Positions 24,701 to 37,073 of a stretch of 64,000 nt of DNA are shown here, piece by piece. Source of the DNA: Oncorhynchus masou masou (Eukaryota; Chordata; Actinopteri; Salmoniformes; Salmonidae); the NCBI RefSeq assembly GCF_036934945.1, contig NC_088241.1, positions 19,765,749-19,829,748 on the forward strand. The letters run 5' to 3'. Below the pieces are notes generated by a model. It ran no database searches, was not told the origin of the DNA, and was given only the letters and a program-made list of their open reading frames with translations. A program made the translations under genes and the position numbers. Position 1 is the first letter of the stretch. Every line of letters begins with the position of its first letter.

Positions 24701-27700
24701 ACTGAAATTTTGAAAGTAATGTGAATAAATTATGGTTAATAAATTCAGCAGTAATGGACAGTCACTACCATCATGGGACTCATTCATTGTTTTATTCTGT
24801 GTTACAGCATTCAACCCAAATAACCGAAAAACAAGATTATTTTTTAATAATCTAACCAAACGGACCTCAAAAGCACCAATCGCTCAGCACTATTGTGGAG
24901 CTCTATCACTACTGTCCGAAGTTCTATCACAGCCATTAAACTTTAACTGTTTTAAAGTCACCATTGGCCTCATAGTGAAATCCCTGAGCGGTTTACTTCT
25001 TCTCCGGCAACAGTTAGGAAGGCCGCGTGTATCTTAGTCACTGGGTGTATTCATACATCGTCCGAAGTGTAATTAATAGCATCACCATGCTCAAAGGGGT
25101 ATTCAATGTCTGCTTATTTTAATTTTAAAAAATATATCTACCATTAGGTGCTTTCTTTGCGAGGCATTGGAAAACCTCCCTGATCTTTGTGGTTGAATCT
25201 GTGTTTGAAATTCACTGCTCGACATACAGACCTTACAGATAATTGTATGTGTGGGGTACTGAGATGAGGTAGTCATTCAAAAATCATGTAAACACTATTA
25301 TTGCAACTTGTGACTTTTGCACATTTTTACTCCTGAACTTATTTAGGCTTACCATAACAAAGGGATTGAATACTTACTGGCTCAAGACATTTCAGCTTTT
25401 CATTCATTAGTAAAAATGTTTTAAAAAATCATTCCACTTTGACATTATGGGGTATTGTGTGTAGGCCAGAGACAAAACCTCAATTGAATCCATTTTAAAT
25501 TCAGACTGTAACTACAAAATGTGGGGAAAAATCAAGAGAGTGAATACTTTGAAGGCACTGTATTAATTCCATTTAAGTTATTCTTGTACACCATTCCAGT
25601 TGAAACAGCAAATCTTAATCCAATGGAATAAATATCCAGCTATTTTTATTTCAGGCTATTTCTGTATTCCCCTTGTTCCAATCATAGAAGGCATTTAGTC
25701 CTAATCTCACTCTCACTGACAAGCATTTCTCTAATCTGGTGCAGGGGTCAATCCCTACCCACAGACACTAGGTCCTTTGAGGACAAAGTGACTGTGTGTG
25801 TTTTTGGAGAGGGGGTAATGCAGAACCAATTTGAAGTGTAATGATTCAGGTCATACCTTGCCAACATGACATTGTCTGTGTCATCCTTGCCCCATTCCCA
25901 GTCCTTCCCAGGGTCCACTGCAAAGTGTACAGGCAGCATTTTGTGTTCTGAGTCAGTGAGAGGGATCACAACTGTGGGGGGAGAGGGAGCAAAAATGATC
26001 AAAGTCAAATTAAAGGCATTCTTTCATCCAGCAATTGTCATTCAACTGATTCAAAGTAGTAATTAAAGAGGGACTTTAAGGGAGACCCAATTTCACCTCG
26101 GTTTTCCTATGCCTCATTAAGAAAATACAACTGAAAAGACAAGATTTGTGTCTTGGAGGCGTACTTTGATGTTGGTCATGGGGTAAATTCATAAACACTG
26201 GCAATCTACTCCAATTAGTACTCTGGTTTGAGAGTCCCAGAATGCAGAATAATTGATGAATTTACAAATGACATACACCCAGTTGACATGTTTCTGTAAA
26301 AACCGGCAATTTTTTTTAATTTTTTTTATTGTTGCCAGTATAACATTTAGTCACAAACCCTTCTAGATAAGAGAACAGTATAACCAGCTCTTCTAGGGTG
26401 AGTAAAATGGTCAGAGGAAGGTGTTCTCTCATTTGTGTCTGGAAGTAGCTAGCAAGCTAGCCAACTTTAGCGTCAGTGTTTGACTGATGTGAGATCAGAA
26501 TGCTACTCTTCAGTCGGAACGTCAAGTGAGTGTTATTTTACGAACAAACACTGCCAGTCAAGGGAATTACTTGAATTCAAAACCGAACCTTCAAACATCA
26601 GAGATGTCACAGGTAGCCCTAATCTCAGACTTTTTCATTTTAGAAAAACATTGAAGTCCAAATTTCTTTTTTTTTTTTTTTACACGTTAGTCAATTTTGG
26701 GACTATGATTGATGTGCAGTTCCTCCAATTTCCACTTTGGTGAGGTGTAGTCTATTCAAGTGGCCCACTTCACTATGAGACGTGTTGGCGTGTTGTAGTA
26801 GGCTGATGATGGATGCGTTAACATTACCTTGCTCTTTGGATCCACCCTTCTGCTCCATGGAGACGAGGGCAGAGAAGTGGGCCTGGTCGTACGCAAGTAC
26901 TAAGGGCGAGCGATGGCACTTGGCAGCTGGCACCTCCAGGGGCAGATAGATCCCTCCGAATGGGATGGGGGCAAAAGCTGGTAAGGGAAGAAGAATACCG
27001 TTTAGCATAAAACATCACAATCCACTACAACACTAAAGTTCATAAAGCACAGCTTATGATGTAAGGCAGCCAATTAGTAATATCAAAATGCATCTTCCTA
27101 CCCTCTCCTCCAGAGTCCCTGAGCATGGTGTCTGCCACCACTACTATGGGCCTCCTCAGGACATGGGCCAGGACGAACACATGGAACTCCTCCAGACTCT
27201 CGTACACAGGCTCCTCTGATGACTCCGTCCTGCACATAGGAAACAAATGGGGTCAGATCAGGAAACACCCAGGAAGTGACATAGGCAACCACTATCTAAC
27301 ATTTTCCTCTCACTATTTTAAGTCTTCGTTCCAAAACAGAGGCTCATGAAGGGCCGTAACTTCATGTGGTATGCCTCAAACTTAATATAATAGTATACAT
27401 ACTTAACATAAATAATGCGTGTGAGAGATGTCCAAGACAGGTCTTACCCATTGCTGCCATAGTGTATCCTAGGTTCACTGGAGGCCAGTTTTAGCAGCTC
27501 ATTCCACTCCTTCTGCCACTCCTCCTCTGTGTACACCAGACCAGACTGTGGACACACACACTTCAATACACTGAAATGGAAGTTTGGACTGTAAACAATC
27601 CCTTGGACTAAGTTTCACATGGATCCATCCTAGTGAATTCCCCACCTCTTTATTCTGCATGGTCTGCTGCCACCTCCACCTGCGTCTCAGCGACTCCCTC

Positions 27701-29646
27701 TCCTGGCCGTGGTCCATCAGTGCATATAGAGACTTCCGCAGCATCAGGTCACGGTCATGAAAGCCCCACATACCTGCAAGGCCGTACAGACACATAGTAT
27801 AAACAACACCATCGCAAAGAAAGGAAAACCAGTGGTTACATCCAAACCTTAAGGTAAAAGGCAAGTTGCTTGATGTGGGAGTTCTGTTCTTAATTAGCCT
27901 AAGCTGCCATTATGGGCCTTAGCTTCAGGAATATCACAAATAAAGCCCCATTTCTAAGGATGGATTACAAGGCATTTTGCATACAATGCTTACACCTCAA
28001 TTGGGTCCTAATTAATTGCTCTGGGCTAAGCCTCTCCAGCAGGACACTGCCGCTTAGCTATAATGTGTATCACAATTATTCAAGGGCTTACTTTCAGCTA
28101 ACAATGAAGCTCTCATCATTGGTTGACATAGGAGAGTATGACCTAACACGTTAGATTTGGATCTTGTTTGAAAGGCTATGACACTCACCCAATGACGCTG
28201 CATGCAACAGACAGTTTCCGTCCCCACTCGTTGCCAATGGCAATAGACTCTGACAGTTAGGTCCCACCCGTGTCCACCAATTGAGTCGGCCTTAATGTAA
28301 ACAGAACAGTCACTCGCGGTTTCACTCACACTAAAAACAATTCAGAACGCACGTGTAGTACTGAGAAACTACGGTGTAGACAGTCATCTACACAACACAA
28401 TTAACAAGATTGCCTCAGAAGTGAATAAAGTAATTTATTTGCAATTAATGGCAGCAGTGGACCCGTGCAGTTAAACTCACCAGCGTGCTCTAGGGCCACC
28501 ATCATAGATTGCTCAATGAGGTCCCTCTCGATGAAGCCGCGGAAGTCGTCCCGGTACACAGTGAGATCGGGCAGCTGGAATGTGCACAAAGGCGTGTCCA
28601 GAAGGGGCTCACTACTACAGTTGCCAGTACTGGAGACGTGTGACCGTGCCAGGGACACAATGGTAGAGCTGGCATGGGAGATGCCTCTCGATAGACGCTT
28701 CTCTGTGGCTGCAGAGGGTGGTATCACAAAAAAAAGAGGAGTTTAGGTTAATTGTGGGAAGGGGTGGGAAAGAGAAATTGGACAAGGGGAAGGCTGACTT
28801 GAGAATTGTCAAAAACAAAAAGTGAATTAACAAAACAAAAATAGGGTTCTGGTTTATCACAATGAGGAGAACAAGAGGACAACAGATAAGTGGTTGTGAG
28901 TAAGTGACATTATACCCAAAATATTATTTTACACTTACCACTGTTCTCACCTTGCAGCACCTCCTCTTGACGGTGCAGAAGGGGCCGTCCCACCCTGGCC
29001 ATCTCCTTCTCCGGGGCTGGGTACGTCCTCTCCTCAGAAAAAGAGTACGACAGGTTCCCAGCATGCACCTGTCGCAGCTGTTCAAAGTCACTGAGGGCGG
29101 CGGTGAGATCCCAGTTCTTCCCTGCAAATGAAAAGGACAAGTCATACCTGACCAAAAAAGCCAACGCATTTTATGAAAGTCAGATCCACACAACACTCAT
29201 TAGTTTAAATATTTACCATATGTCAACAGAACCATAGCAACTGTTATCGTATGTAAAGGCCTCTGACACTTTCCGTTGCTTGAGTAAATACTTGAATTTT
29301 GAGCACGTCTTGTCTCTCACTGCCGTATAGCTACTGCAGTGCATTACATTCTTAACCCATATTCGTATCTGCAACTTGTGCTGCTGCTAGGCAACAAGAG
29401 TTGAGTCTCTTCTGGATTTAACTTCCTCCTTTTACATGATAGCTTACCTAACCAACAGCTACCAAAAGCTCTAACTGGGAGGTGCACTGCTCAATTTATA
29501 CCTCTCACTAGCAGTTGGCCATAAAACCATATATTTTACCCCAGAATGCCTTGCAACTCACCCTCTAGCAGGTCTCTGGCTAGTCCTGGTTCGGCTCCAG
29601 TGGAACGGACAAAGTCGGACAGGACTGCGTCCATATCCAAGGTCAT
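20242..29646 (-). CDS. otud7b: otud7b (Cezanne), OTU-family deubiquitinase, eleven coding exons, frameshift in last exon
   Basis: Cysteine protease that cleaves ubiquitin chains, known for K11 linkages, and restrains NF-kB and mitotic substrates. Exons on the minus strand: 29562-29646, 28951-29121, 28481-28702, 28189-28290, 27646-27773, 27448-27545, 27102-27229, 26828-26977, 25857-25971, 22648-22726 and 20242-21731. All phases agree across junctions. The N terminus MTLDMDAVLSDFVRSTGAEP and GKNWDLTAALSDFEQLRQ form the UBA-like region. The OTU domain has catalytic Cys at about residue 186 (GDGNCLLHAAS, codon 28211-28213) and His at about 345 (YDQAHFSALVS). The C-terminal A20 zinc finger has CNYYGHPETGNYCSCCYREE. 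The total is 2768 nt, one short of a multiple of three, because of an apparent single-base loss near 20614-20619. Read literally, the protein stops at 20487 after about 840 residues and lacks the zinc finger. Confidence 0.93.
23107..25560. mobile_element. Tc1/mariner element interrupted by another repeat
   Basis: The left end reads CTTCAGAAAGTATTCATACC and the right end GAATACTTTGAAGGCACTG followed by TA, in inverted relation. The element body is recognisable at 23110-23950 and 24885-25560, including the transposase-derived stretch around ATGCAGCCACCACCATGCTT (23732-23751). A foreign block of about 0.9 kb splits it. No coding capacity remains. Confidence 0.8.
23955..24885. repeat. Repeat block inserted inside the Tc1/mariner element
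   Basis: Sequence with no counterpart in the flanking transposon. It includes ATTACAGCCTGATCAAGACA (24233-24252) and a GAAATGTTGG segment that I recall as part of a dispersed fish repeat. The junctions are approximate. No coding frame was recognised. Confidence 0.5.
28939..29121 (-). CDS. otud7b: otud7b exon 2 with two in-frame donors
   Basis: Encodes the end of the UBA-like region and a linker up to RPLLHRQEEVLQ. Two good donors lie 12 nt apart: one ends the exon at 28951 and the other at 28939. The next exon has two acceptors 6 nt apart (exon ends 28702 or 28708). All four combinations keep frame. The first donor with the inner acceptor gives VLQEKRLSRG, which matches the human junction. 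Confidence 0.85.
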
Positions 29647-29783
29647 GTGATCATGAATTTACAGGGCGGCGGGGGGGCATCAGGGCAGAGAAACTCAGGG
29701 GATCCGCCCTCCCCAATAAGACCACTGGACCAAGGGGAAGGGGGAGAGGGGCTCTTCAACTTGCCTTACACGTCCAGCCAAAC
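29562..29783 (-). other. otud7b: otud7b exon with start codon and 5' leader, two upstream ORFs
   Basis: Exon bounded by a minus-strand acceptor (ATTCAG, exon edge 29783) and a donor at 29562. The first 137 nt are leader. A 10-codon upstream ORF occupies 29651-29680. A second tiny one (ATG ATC ACA TGA, 29643-29654) stops in an ATGA overlap with the annotated start at 29646. The annotated start has C at -3, a weak context. The in-frame Met at codon 5 (TTGGATATGG) has a stronger one. Confidence 0.7.
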
Positions 29784-30639
29784 CTGAATAGAATCAAAAA
29801 TAAGCAAAACGGATGAAAATGTAAACCTGAATTGGCATCAAACTATGATCCATTTGTACAGCATGCAGGTACTGTGGAATGTTATTGGTCCAGGAAAAAG
29901 GATTCAAGTGTGTTAAATGTAATCTTATTAACAGCTAACACACATAAAAAAAGATAGAACATAATCCCACTGACCCTTTCATAGTACCCACATGTAAGCC
30001 TGTTTTGGTAAAGGGCAATATCTCTGTGGAAAATAAGATTCCTGTTGACCCCTATGCCTGGCCACATCTCATTCACCCATGACCACTGTTGTGGTAGGCT
30101 GCTCACAGAGCTGTTGAGCAAATTAAAAAAGGTGTTCACATTTGCATTGAATCATAGCAACAAAATAACATGTTGGGATGATGCAAATGGGTCTCTAGGT
30201 TGTTTTCTACCTACACAGCACACTCTGAACGACAGTGCACAAAGAAGTCTCATTTAGAGATTCAGCACACAAAGGGTCTGGTGTACTCAAACAATGACTG
30301 GGGTTCAGAAAAAGTCCAAAACTACAGCAATCCATAGGCAATAGAAAGCACATGACTGAAGAGGCATAACTGAACCAGGCAAAATGTCATGTTACTATGG
30401 TAACAAAGGTTTTTAGAGTAGCAAATAGCAATGATGACCCCCCCCCATCGAGACTGGGGAACAATACATTTTCTACAGATGGGCTATTGAAAGGAGATAT
30501 GGAGAGGGCAATCGATACAAGTGCAAGGACAAATAGAAATGTCCCTGACAGAAATAAGATAGATGTTGACACTAGAAGCCTCAGTCCATAAGGCAGCTAG
30601 TGTTTGGCTGTAGCACTGTGCCAATATGTGACCTATAAT

Positions 30640-31281
30640 ACGTCAAAATATAAAACATGTAAACGGTTGGTCCCATGTTTCATGAGCTGAAATAAAAATC
30701 CCAGAAATGTTCCATACAAAAACATTATTTCTCAGATTTTGTGCACAAATTTGTTTACTTCCCTGTTTGTGAGCATTTCTCCCTAGCCAAGATAATCCAT
30801 CCACCTGACAGGTGTGGCATATGAAAAACATAATGCCACAGATGTCTCAAGCTGAGGGAGTGTGCAATTGGCATGCTGACTGCAGGAATGTCCACAAGAG
30901 CTGTTGCCAGAGAATTGAATGTCAATGTATCTACCATAAGCTGCCTCCAATGTCGTTGTAGAAAATTTAGCAGTACGTCAAACCAGCCTAACGACCGCAG
31001 GACCTCCACATTCGGCTTCTTCACCTGCAGTATTGTCTGAGGGGGAGTGGGGGATGCTGAGGAGTATTTCTGTCTATAATAATGGCATTTTGTGGGGGGG
31101 GGGGGTCTGATTGACTGGGGCCTGGCTTCCCCCATGGCTACACCCCTGCCAGTCATGTGAAATCCATAGATTAGGGCCAAAATAATGTATTATTTCAATT
31201 GACTGATTCGCTTATATGAACTGTAACTGAGTAAAACCTTTGAAATTGTTGCATGTTGCGTTTAGATTTTTGTTCGGTAAA
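30640..31281 (+). mobile_element. Non-autonomous Tc1-like element
   Basis: The ends are AAAATATAAAACATGTAAAC and its inverted counterpart GCATGTTGCGTTTAGATTTT. The interior keeps a degraded transposase-derived stretch (ATGCCACAGATGTCTCAAGC onward) but no usable frame, and has a G-rich run at 31094-31107. A second copy in the opposite orientation lies at 56392-57155. Confidence 0.8.
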
Positions 31282-31358
31282 AATATCGGAATTGAGATTA
31301 TGCTCTCTTTTGATTATGCTCTCTAAAGCAGTACTTTAACATCCGTTGGTAACCTAGG

Positions 31359-32575
31359 ATAGGGTTGGGCGATATGGCCAAATTATTATATCATGGTATT
31401 GAAAAACAAAATTGACGGTATGACAGTATTTTATGTTTTTTAATAATAAAAGTTCTAAATTTGCTTTATGAGTAGTGCGTGACCCTAGGGTGGCAACACA
31501 TACATTCTAAGTGATTTCAATGAGTCTTTTTTCCTCACCTTTATTTAACCAGGAAGGCCAGTTGAGAACAAGTTCTCATTTACAACTGCAACCTGGCCAA
31601 GATAGAGCAAAGCAGTGTGACAAAAACAGAATTATACAAACAACGTAGTCTCCATTCTGATTGTTTTATACTGTTCAATTCAACTTCAACCCAAAAAGAA
31701 AATCATAACTTTCATCAATTGAGATCATTTCTACACTGCCATGTAGGGCTGCACGATATGGGCAACCAATGTGGGCCTTATTTTTTAACCAAATGTTGCA
31801 ATTTTACTTGCAATTTAGAGCAAAACACTTGGGTTAACTGTTGGAATCATGGAAATAGAATGTATGTTCTAATTATATAGTTGGAATATAATAGTGGGCA
31901 CTTTAATACAGTGTTGTTTGACATAAAAACAAATGAAAATGCCAGGGAGGAAATATTGTGACAGGGTAGGAACTAAAACGCTGATAGGTGTTTCCTAGGG
32001 GACCCTATAATCATTGGCTACATTGAATGATCTCTTAGCTACTTCATGTAGCTAAAATATTCTTGATTTGCGTTCACCTCTTCAATTTCAAAGATACTGT
32101 TGCACAAACAACATACTGATATAGGTCTACACCATCACTGGTTTTATCTAGCTGTATTGCTAATTAGCTTCCGGTTGCTCTTACTCAGTAAATGTATTAG
32201 CTAGCTAGCATTAGCATTAGCGGCTAACAAGATTGAAGAACAACTTGCTAAAAGTGACAACTGCATCATTGTCATCAACATCAACATTGTTGCATATGCT
32301 GCATTGACCATGCAGACTGGACGCAAGTGTCTAGTGGTCGAGGAAAAACAAATGCGCTCCTTGAGTGGTTAGGCCTGTCTGGAAAGTGGCATAGAGAGTG
32401 GAGAGAGATGACTCAAGTAGCAAAGTACAATATATAAAAATGTACGTTAGACATTACGCATCCCATTTAACAAACCAAACATTCAAATACCGTTATAGAA
32501 AGTAAAGTAAAAACCCAAACCGGCCTGTGCATCAATACGGTATATCGCAAAAAACGGTATACCACCCAGCCCTAC
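31359..32575. mobile_element. Terminal-inverted-repeat DNA element
   Basis: Starts TAGGGTTGGGCGATATGGCC and ends with the complement of GGTAGGGCTGGGTGGTATAC, an imperfect terminal inverted repeat. The 1.2-kb interior has no transposase frame. It contains a piece of a dispersed repeat (31538-31620, AAGGCCAGTTGAGAACAAGT) and an internal GGGCTGCACGATATGGGC motif that echoes the end. A hAT-like origin is a guess. Confidence 0.6.
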
Positions 32576-33260
32576 CATAGCGTACTATATGGTCAAATGT
32601 TCCACGTCTCATGTTACGGCTTTGAGGTACTAAAGTTCAAGCTGTGAGTGGGACTACCATCCTTGTTACCTGCAGTCATCTAGCCCCACCCATGCCTCAG
32701 CTCATCCACCCTCTATTCTTGCCTCAGCTCTGACTCAGTGAATTCTTCACCACCGCACCTGATGAATCATGTTTTGTTTTTTTAAACACCCACCCATTTA
32801 ACACCCATCCCCCTCTCTCGCTCTCCCTCTCTTCTTGCAACAAAGGCACACTGGCAGGCAAGAGAAGAAAGTCAACAGGACAAAAGGTCTTTCTAAACCA
32901 GAGTATTTCCAGTGCCCTCGTTCCAAAGTCGGCCACAAAAAAAAGCCTTCTCTTTGCAGGGTCTCCAACACACTTGCTGTGTAGAAATGCACTCTTGTTC
33001 ACATATACACATTACATCAAGGCTATGTTCACATCGCTTGTACTAGTCTTTTCCCAAAGCAGCTGTAACACACAGCTAGGAGCTGTGGATAGGAGCCAGC
33101 CTACCCTTCAACAAAACTATACAGTGCCTTATGAAAATACTTCCACTTTTTGTTACGTTACAGCAATTATTCTAAAATTGATTAAACGCCAACTCAATCC
33201 ACACACAATACCCAATAAGGACAAACCAAAAACAGGTTTTTAGAAATGTTTGCTAATTTA

Positions 33261-33264
<4 letters not shown>

Positions 33265-33310
<46 letters not shown>
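33265..33310. repeat. (AT)23 microsatellite
   Basis: Uninterrupted AT dinucleotide run inside the Tc1 element at 33122-34547. It is likely length-polymorphic and able to form cruciforms. Confidence 0.95.
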
Positions 33311-33317
<7 letters not shown>

Positions 33318-33399
33318 AATATCAAATCTACACAATTCAGAACCTTTACTAAGCAGTTTTGACAGCGATTAGTCTTCTTGGTACAACACTACAAGCCTG

Positions 33400-34180
33400 G
33401 CATACATGTATTTGGGGAGTTTCTCCCGTTCTTCTCTGCAGATCCTTTCAAGCTATGTCAGATTGAATGGGGAGCGTTGCTGCACAGCTATTCTCAGCTC
33501 TCTCCAGAGATGTTTGATGGGGTTCAAGTCCAGGCTCTGGCTGGGCTACTCAAGCCACTTCTGCATTGTCTTGGCTGTGTGCTTAGGATCGTTGTCCTGT
33601 TGGAAGGTGAACCTTCATCCCAGTCAGAGGTCCTGGGCGCTCTGGAGCAGGTGTTCATCAAGGATCTCTGTACGTTGTTCGGTTCATCTTTCCCTCTATC
33701 CTGACTAGTCTCCCAGTCTGTGCCATTGAAATACATCCCCACAGCATAATGCTGCAACCACCATGATCCACCTTAGGGATAGTTCCAGGTAAACTCAAAG
33801 CGGGTTGTCATGTGCTTTTTACTGTGGATTGGCTTCCATCTGGTCACACTACCATAAAGGCCTGATTTGTGGAGTGCTGCAGAGATGGTTGTCCTTTTGG
33901 AAGGTCCTCCCATCTCCACAGAGGAACTCTGGAGCTCTGTCAGATTGACCAACAGGTTCTTGGTCACCTCCCTGACCAAGGCCCTTCTCCCCCCTTGCTC
34001 AGTTTGGCCGGGCAACCAGCTCTAGCAAGAGTCTTCGTGGGTCCAAACTTCTTCAATTTAAGAATGGAGGCCAGTGTCCTTGGGGACCGTCAATGCTGCA
34101 AACATTTTTTGGTATCCTTCCCCAGATATGTGCATTGACACAATCCTGTCTCGGAGCTCTATGTACAATTCCTTCGACAT
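33400..34180 (-). pseudogene. Tc1-like transposase remnant
   Basis: Minus-strand fragments of a dead transposase. The best piece, 34015-33773, contains RRALVREVTKNLLVNLTELQ and KRTTISAALHKSGLYGSVTR, typical of the linker after the DNA-binding region. The catalytic part at 33400-33750 is present at the DNA level but is scattered over frames. Confidence 0.8.
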
Positions 34181-36921
34181 CATGGCTTGGTTTTTGCTCT
34201 GACATGCACTGTCAACTGTGGGACCTTATATAGACAGGTGTGTGCCTTTCTAAATCATGTCCAATCAATAGAATTTACCACAGGTGGACTCCAAGTTGTA
34301 GAAACATCTCAAGGTTGATCAATGGAAACAGGATGCACCGGAGCTCAATTTAGAGTCTCATATCAAAGGGTCTGAATACTTATGCAAATAAGCTATTTCT
34401 AAAAACCTGTTTTCACTGTGTAATTATGGGGTATTGTGTGTAGATTGCTGAGGATTTTTTATTTTATTTAATCCATTTTAGAATAAGGCTGTAATGTAAC
34501 AAAAACGTGGAAAAATTCAAAGGTCTGAATACTTTCCGGAGGCACTGTACATCTGTTGGCAAGAGGCTGTGTGAGTATACTCATCATTCAAGAGAGACAG
34601 GAGTTGAGTGGACAAGTACTTCTGGCTCTGGTGGTAGGTTAGTGTTTACACTAGTGAGAGAAGAAAAAGCCAGCAGGACAATATCTCCCTAGGCCTCCAT
34701 ACAAAGCCTCTTGTTGTGTTGACTTTCCTGCATCTCATAAAGATAACTTTGACATGATTAGTTTGAGAAACACTATTACACCTACTGCTGGGAGTTGAGC
34801 GAACTAAGTCCAACAAATAATGATGTATCAACGGACAAGCTAGTGCCAATGCCTGCTGGTAATGTGTCGCTCTGTGGACAGAATGGACCCAACAGACCAG
34901 TGAAAGGACTTTGTTATTACCAGCCTCCAACATCATCCATTCCTGTGGACGCACTCAGCTTCTGACGCATCAACCAGCAGGAGTTCTTGACAATGAGGTG
35001 AGAGCCACAAAACTAGGGAAGGGTCCCACTAAATTATTAGTTGATGGCTGCTAGGGGTGATTAATCGACAAAGACAACAAATTGATGTCAATATTGTGTC
35101 TGCAAATATTGACAGCAATGTAAGAGAACAGGGGTTGAAACTAAGTCAGAATTTCCCGAAAATAGTTTCAATCCTGTTTAGGTTATGTGAGAGACACCCA
35201 AGCGATGACCTGACTAGCATAATGGCCCTGCTGCCAGCACAGAGCAGTCAGTGATGTGTGCAGGCCGGCTAGGCTTTTGTCTTGAGAGGTTACATAATGG
35301 AAGCTGCTGCTAGCACGTGGGTTCTGACCCTGGGAGAGGCCTGGATCACTGAAGCAGACATGAAGAGGTCACCATGGCCTGCTGCAGCCATTGTGTGGGC
35401 CCATGGAAGATTCATGGAGGTAAACAAGGGATGGAGAGACAACCTCCATTACAGTATAGGCTTCCCTTAAGGGAAACTGCAGGCAAACCAAAACAGAGAC
35501 TTCCACGAGACTGAGAGAAGTCTAATTTAAGCATGTGAAGACAGGCCTACTGCAAGTGACTTAGGAGAAACGAGAGTTGAGTGTAAGCACAATCAATTCG
35601 GTGCTAATCTGACTTTGACTAACAGGTTAGTAGAAAGCTAATGTCAGCAACCCAGAACCTCTGGCCAGCTACTCCATTAGATTATGGGTGGAGGACGGGG
35701 AGATGTTGGACTAGTGCGAGAAGCGGATCCTGTTTGGCAGCTTCCCACCCCAACCTCACTCTCTCTCTCGCTCTGCAAGCCTTGGAAAGTCTATGGGCCA
35801 AATACACCCCCCCATTCTGAAATTCAAAATAATGCATGGGCAGGTGTAGGTGAACCCCCTCAAAAATTGTGATTCTTCTAAACAAACAAGTACACAAAAT
35901 AAGCACAACAGAAGAAATGTTCCACACTATCCGTCATATCCCAGTCTCCTGACAGACATTTGAAATGTTTTTGTTGTCACGAGACTAGTACAAACCTAAA
36001 AATCAAACACTGAATCAAATAAACATAGAAAAAAAAGATAGTGCTGCTTGACACATTTTGAATGATAAATTGGACCCAAAAGGGGCATGGCCTGAAATCA
36101 TGACACTAAATTATTAGTCACTGAAACAGCAGAGGCCTCCTTGGCAAGTAGTTTGAAGCCATGTTGGTCTAACACACAGCTACATAACCTGGGGGTGAGC
36201 CAGCTAAAACAAGAGAGCTGCCACCCCAGCAGCTGAGAGCCACAGAAGAATACTAGAGATATCATTCCAAACAGGAATAGGTATATAGAACCATTGCTTT
36301 AAAATTAATCAGATATTATAGGAAGTGATCTAGCCTAAGATAAATGTTTAGCACAACAAGACTAGGTTATAGCCTAGTTATTAAGGGCGGGACTGCTCCA
36401 AATGCTTTGTCATGTCACATTGTGTAATCATGTAGGGTCACTCAATATGACCTACATTACTTAAGTAGGCATACACCAAGACCTAGATGTGTTTTTTACA
36501 CTTGCTCCACTATAGGCCTAGCAGTAAGAAAACTTGCCCCAACTAGGCCTACAAGATATCTTGCTCCACCAACTTCCATCAAGCCTGGACAAGAAATTAG
36601 GTCCAGCTGTACAGGCACCCTTACATGATAAATCTGCATTGCCTGTGGTAGCGCACAGGGGGAGTATCAAATAAACTGGTAGGCCTACTGCTAAAGAAAG
36701 ATGCACAGGTCTGGAATAACTGATATTTCAGAATTTTGGTGACCTCTGCCAACCCTTCACATAGTCGTATTCAGAACCTCATGAAGCAAAAAGACCCCAT
36801 TTTGAGGCTATTATTAAAGGGAGTTCAACTTCCTGATTTGGCTTCGTTTACAGGCTTGGTCATTAAATGCAGCAGCCATGACTGAAGCCAAAGTAGAGTT
36901 GTCTTGGGGGGGGGGGTTCTT

Positions 36922-37073
36922 TTTTTATTTAACTAGGCAAGTCAGTTAAGAACAAATTCTTATTTTCAATGACTGCCTAGGAACAGTGGGTTAACTGCCT
37001 GTTCAGGGGCAGAACGACAGATTTGTACCTTGTCAGCTCGGGGGTTTGAACTTGCAACCTTCCGGTTACTAGT
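36922..37073 (-). repeat. SINE-like dispersed repeat
   Basis: Starts TTTTTTTATTTAACTAGGCA and continues through AACAGTGGGTTAACTGCCTG to CTTCCGGTTACTAGT. I recall this as a very common salmonid short repeat, with its head on the minus strand. Part of its complement is echoed at 61355-61380. Confidence 0.65.

Larger units (their letters stand above)
22727..25856. other. otud7b intron 9, containing a nested transposon
   Basis: Intron between exons 25857-25971 and 22648-22726, filled largely by the Tc1-like element at 23107-25560. No other exon is seen. Confidence 0.7.
33122..34547 (-). mobile_element. Tc1-like transposon (1426 bp), TA-flanked
   Basis: The inverted ends begin CAGTGCCTTATGAAAATACT (left) and the complement of CTTTCCGGAGGCACTG (right). 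TA lies on both sides (33120-33121 and 34548-34549). The interior transposase on the minus strand is heavily frameshifted. An (AT)23 tract (33265-33310) lies inside its left end region. Confidence 0.9.

Noticed and set aside
33264..33311. AT-rich tract as an origin or promoter
   Set aside because: A simple (AT)n microsatellite within a dead transposon.
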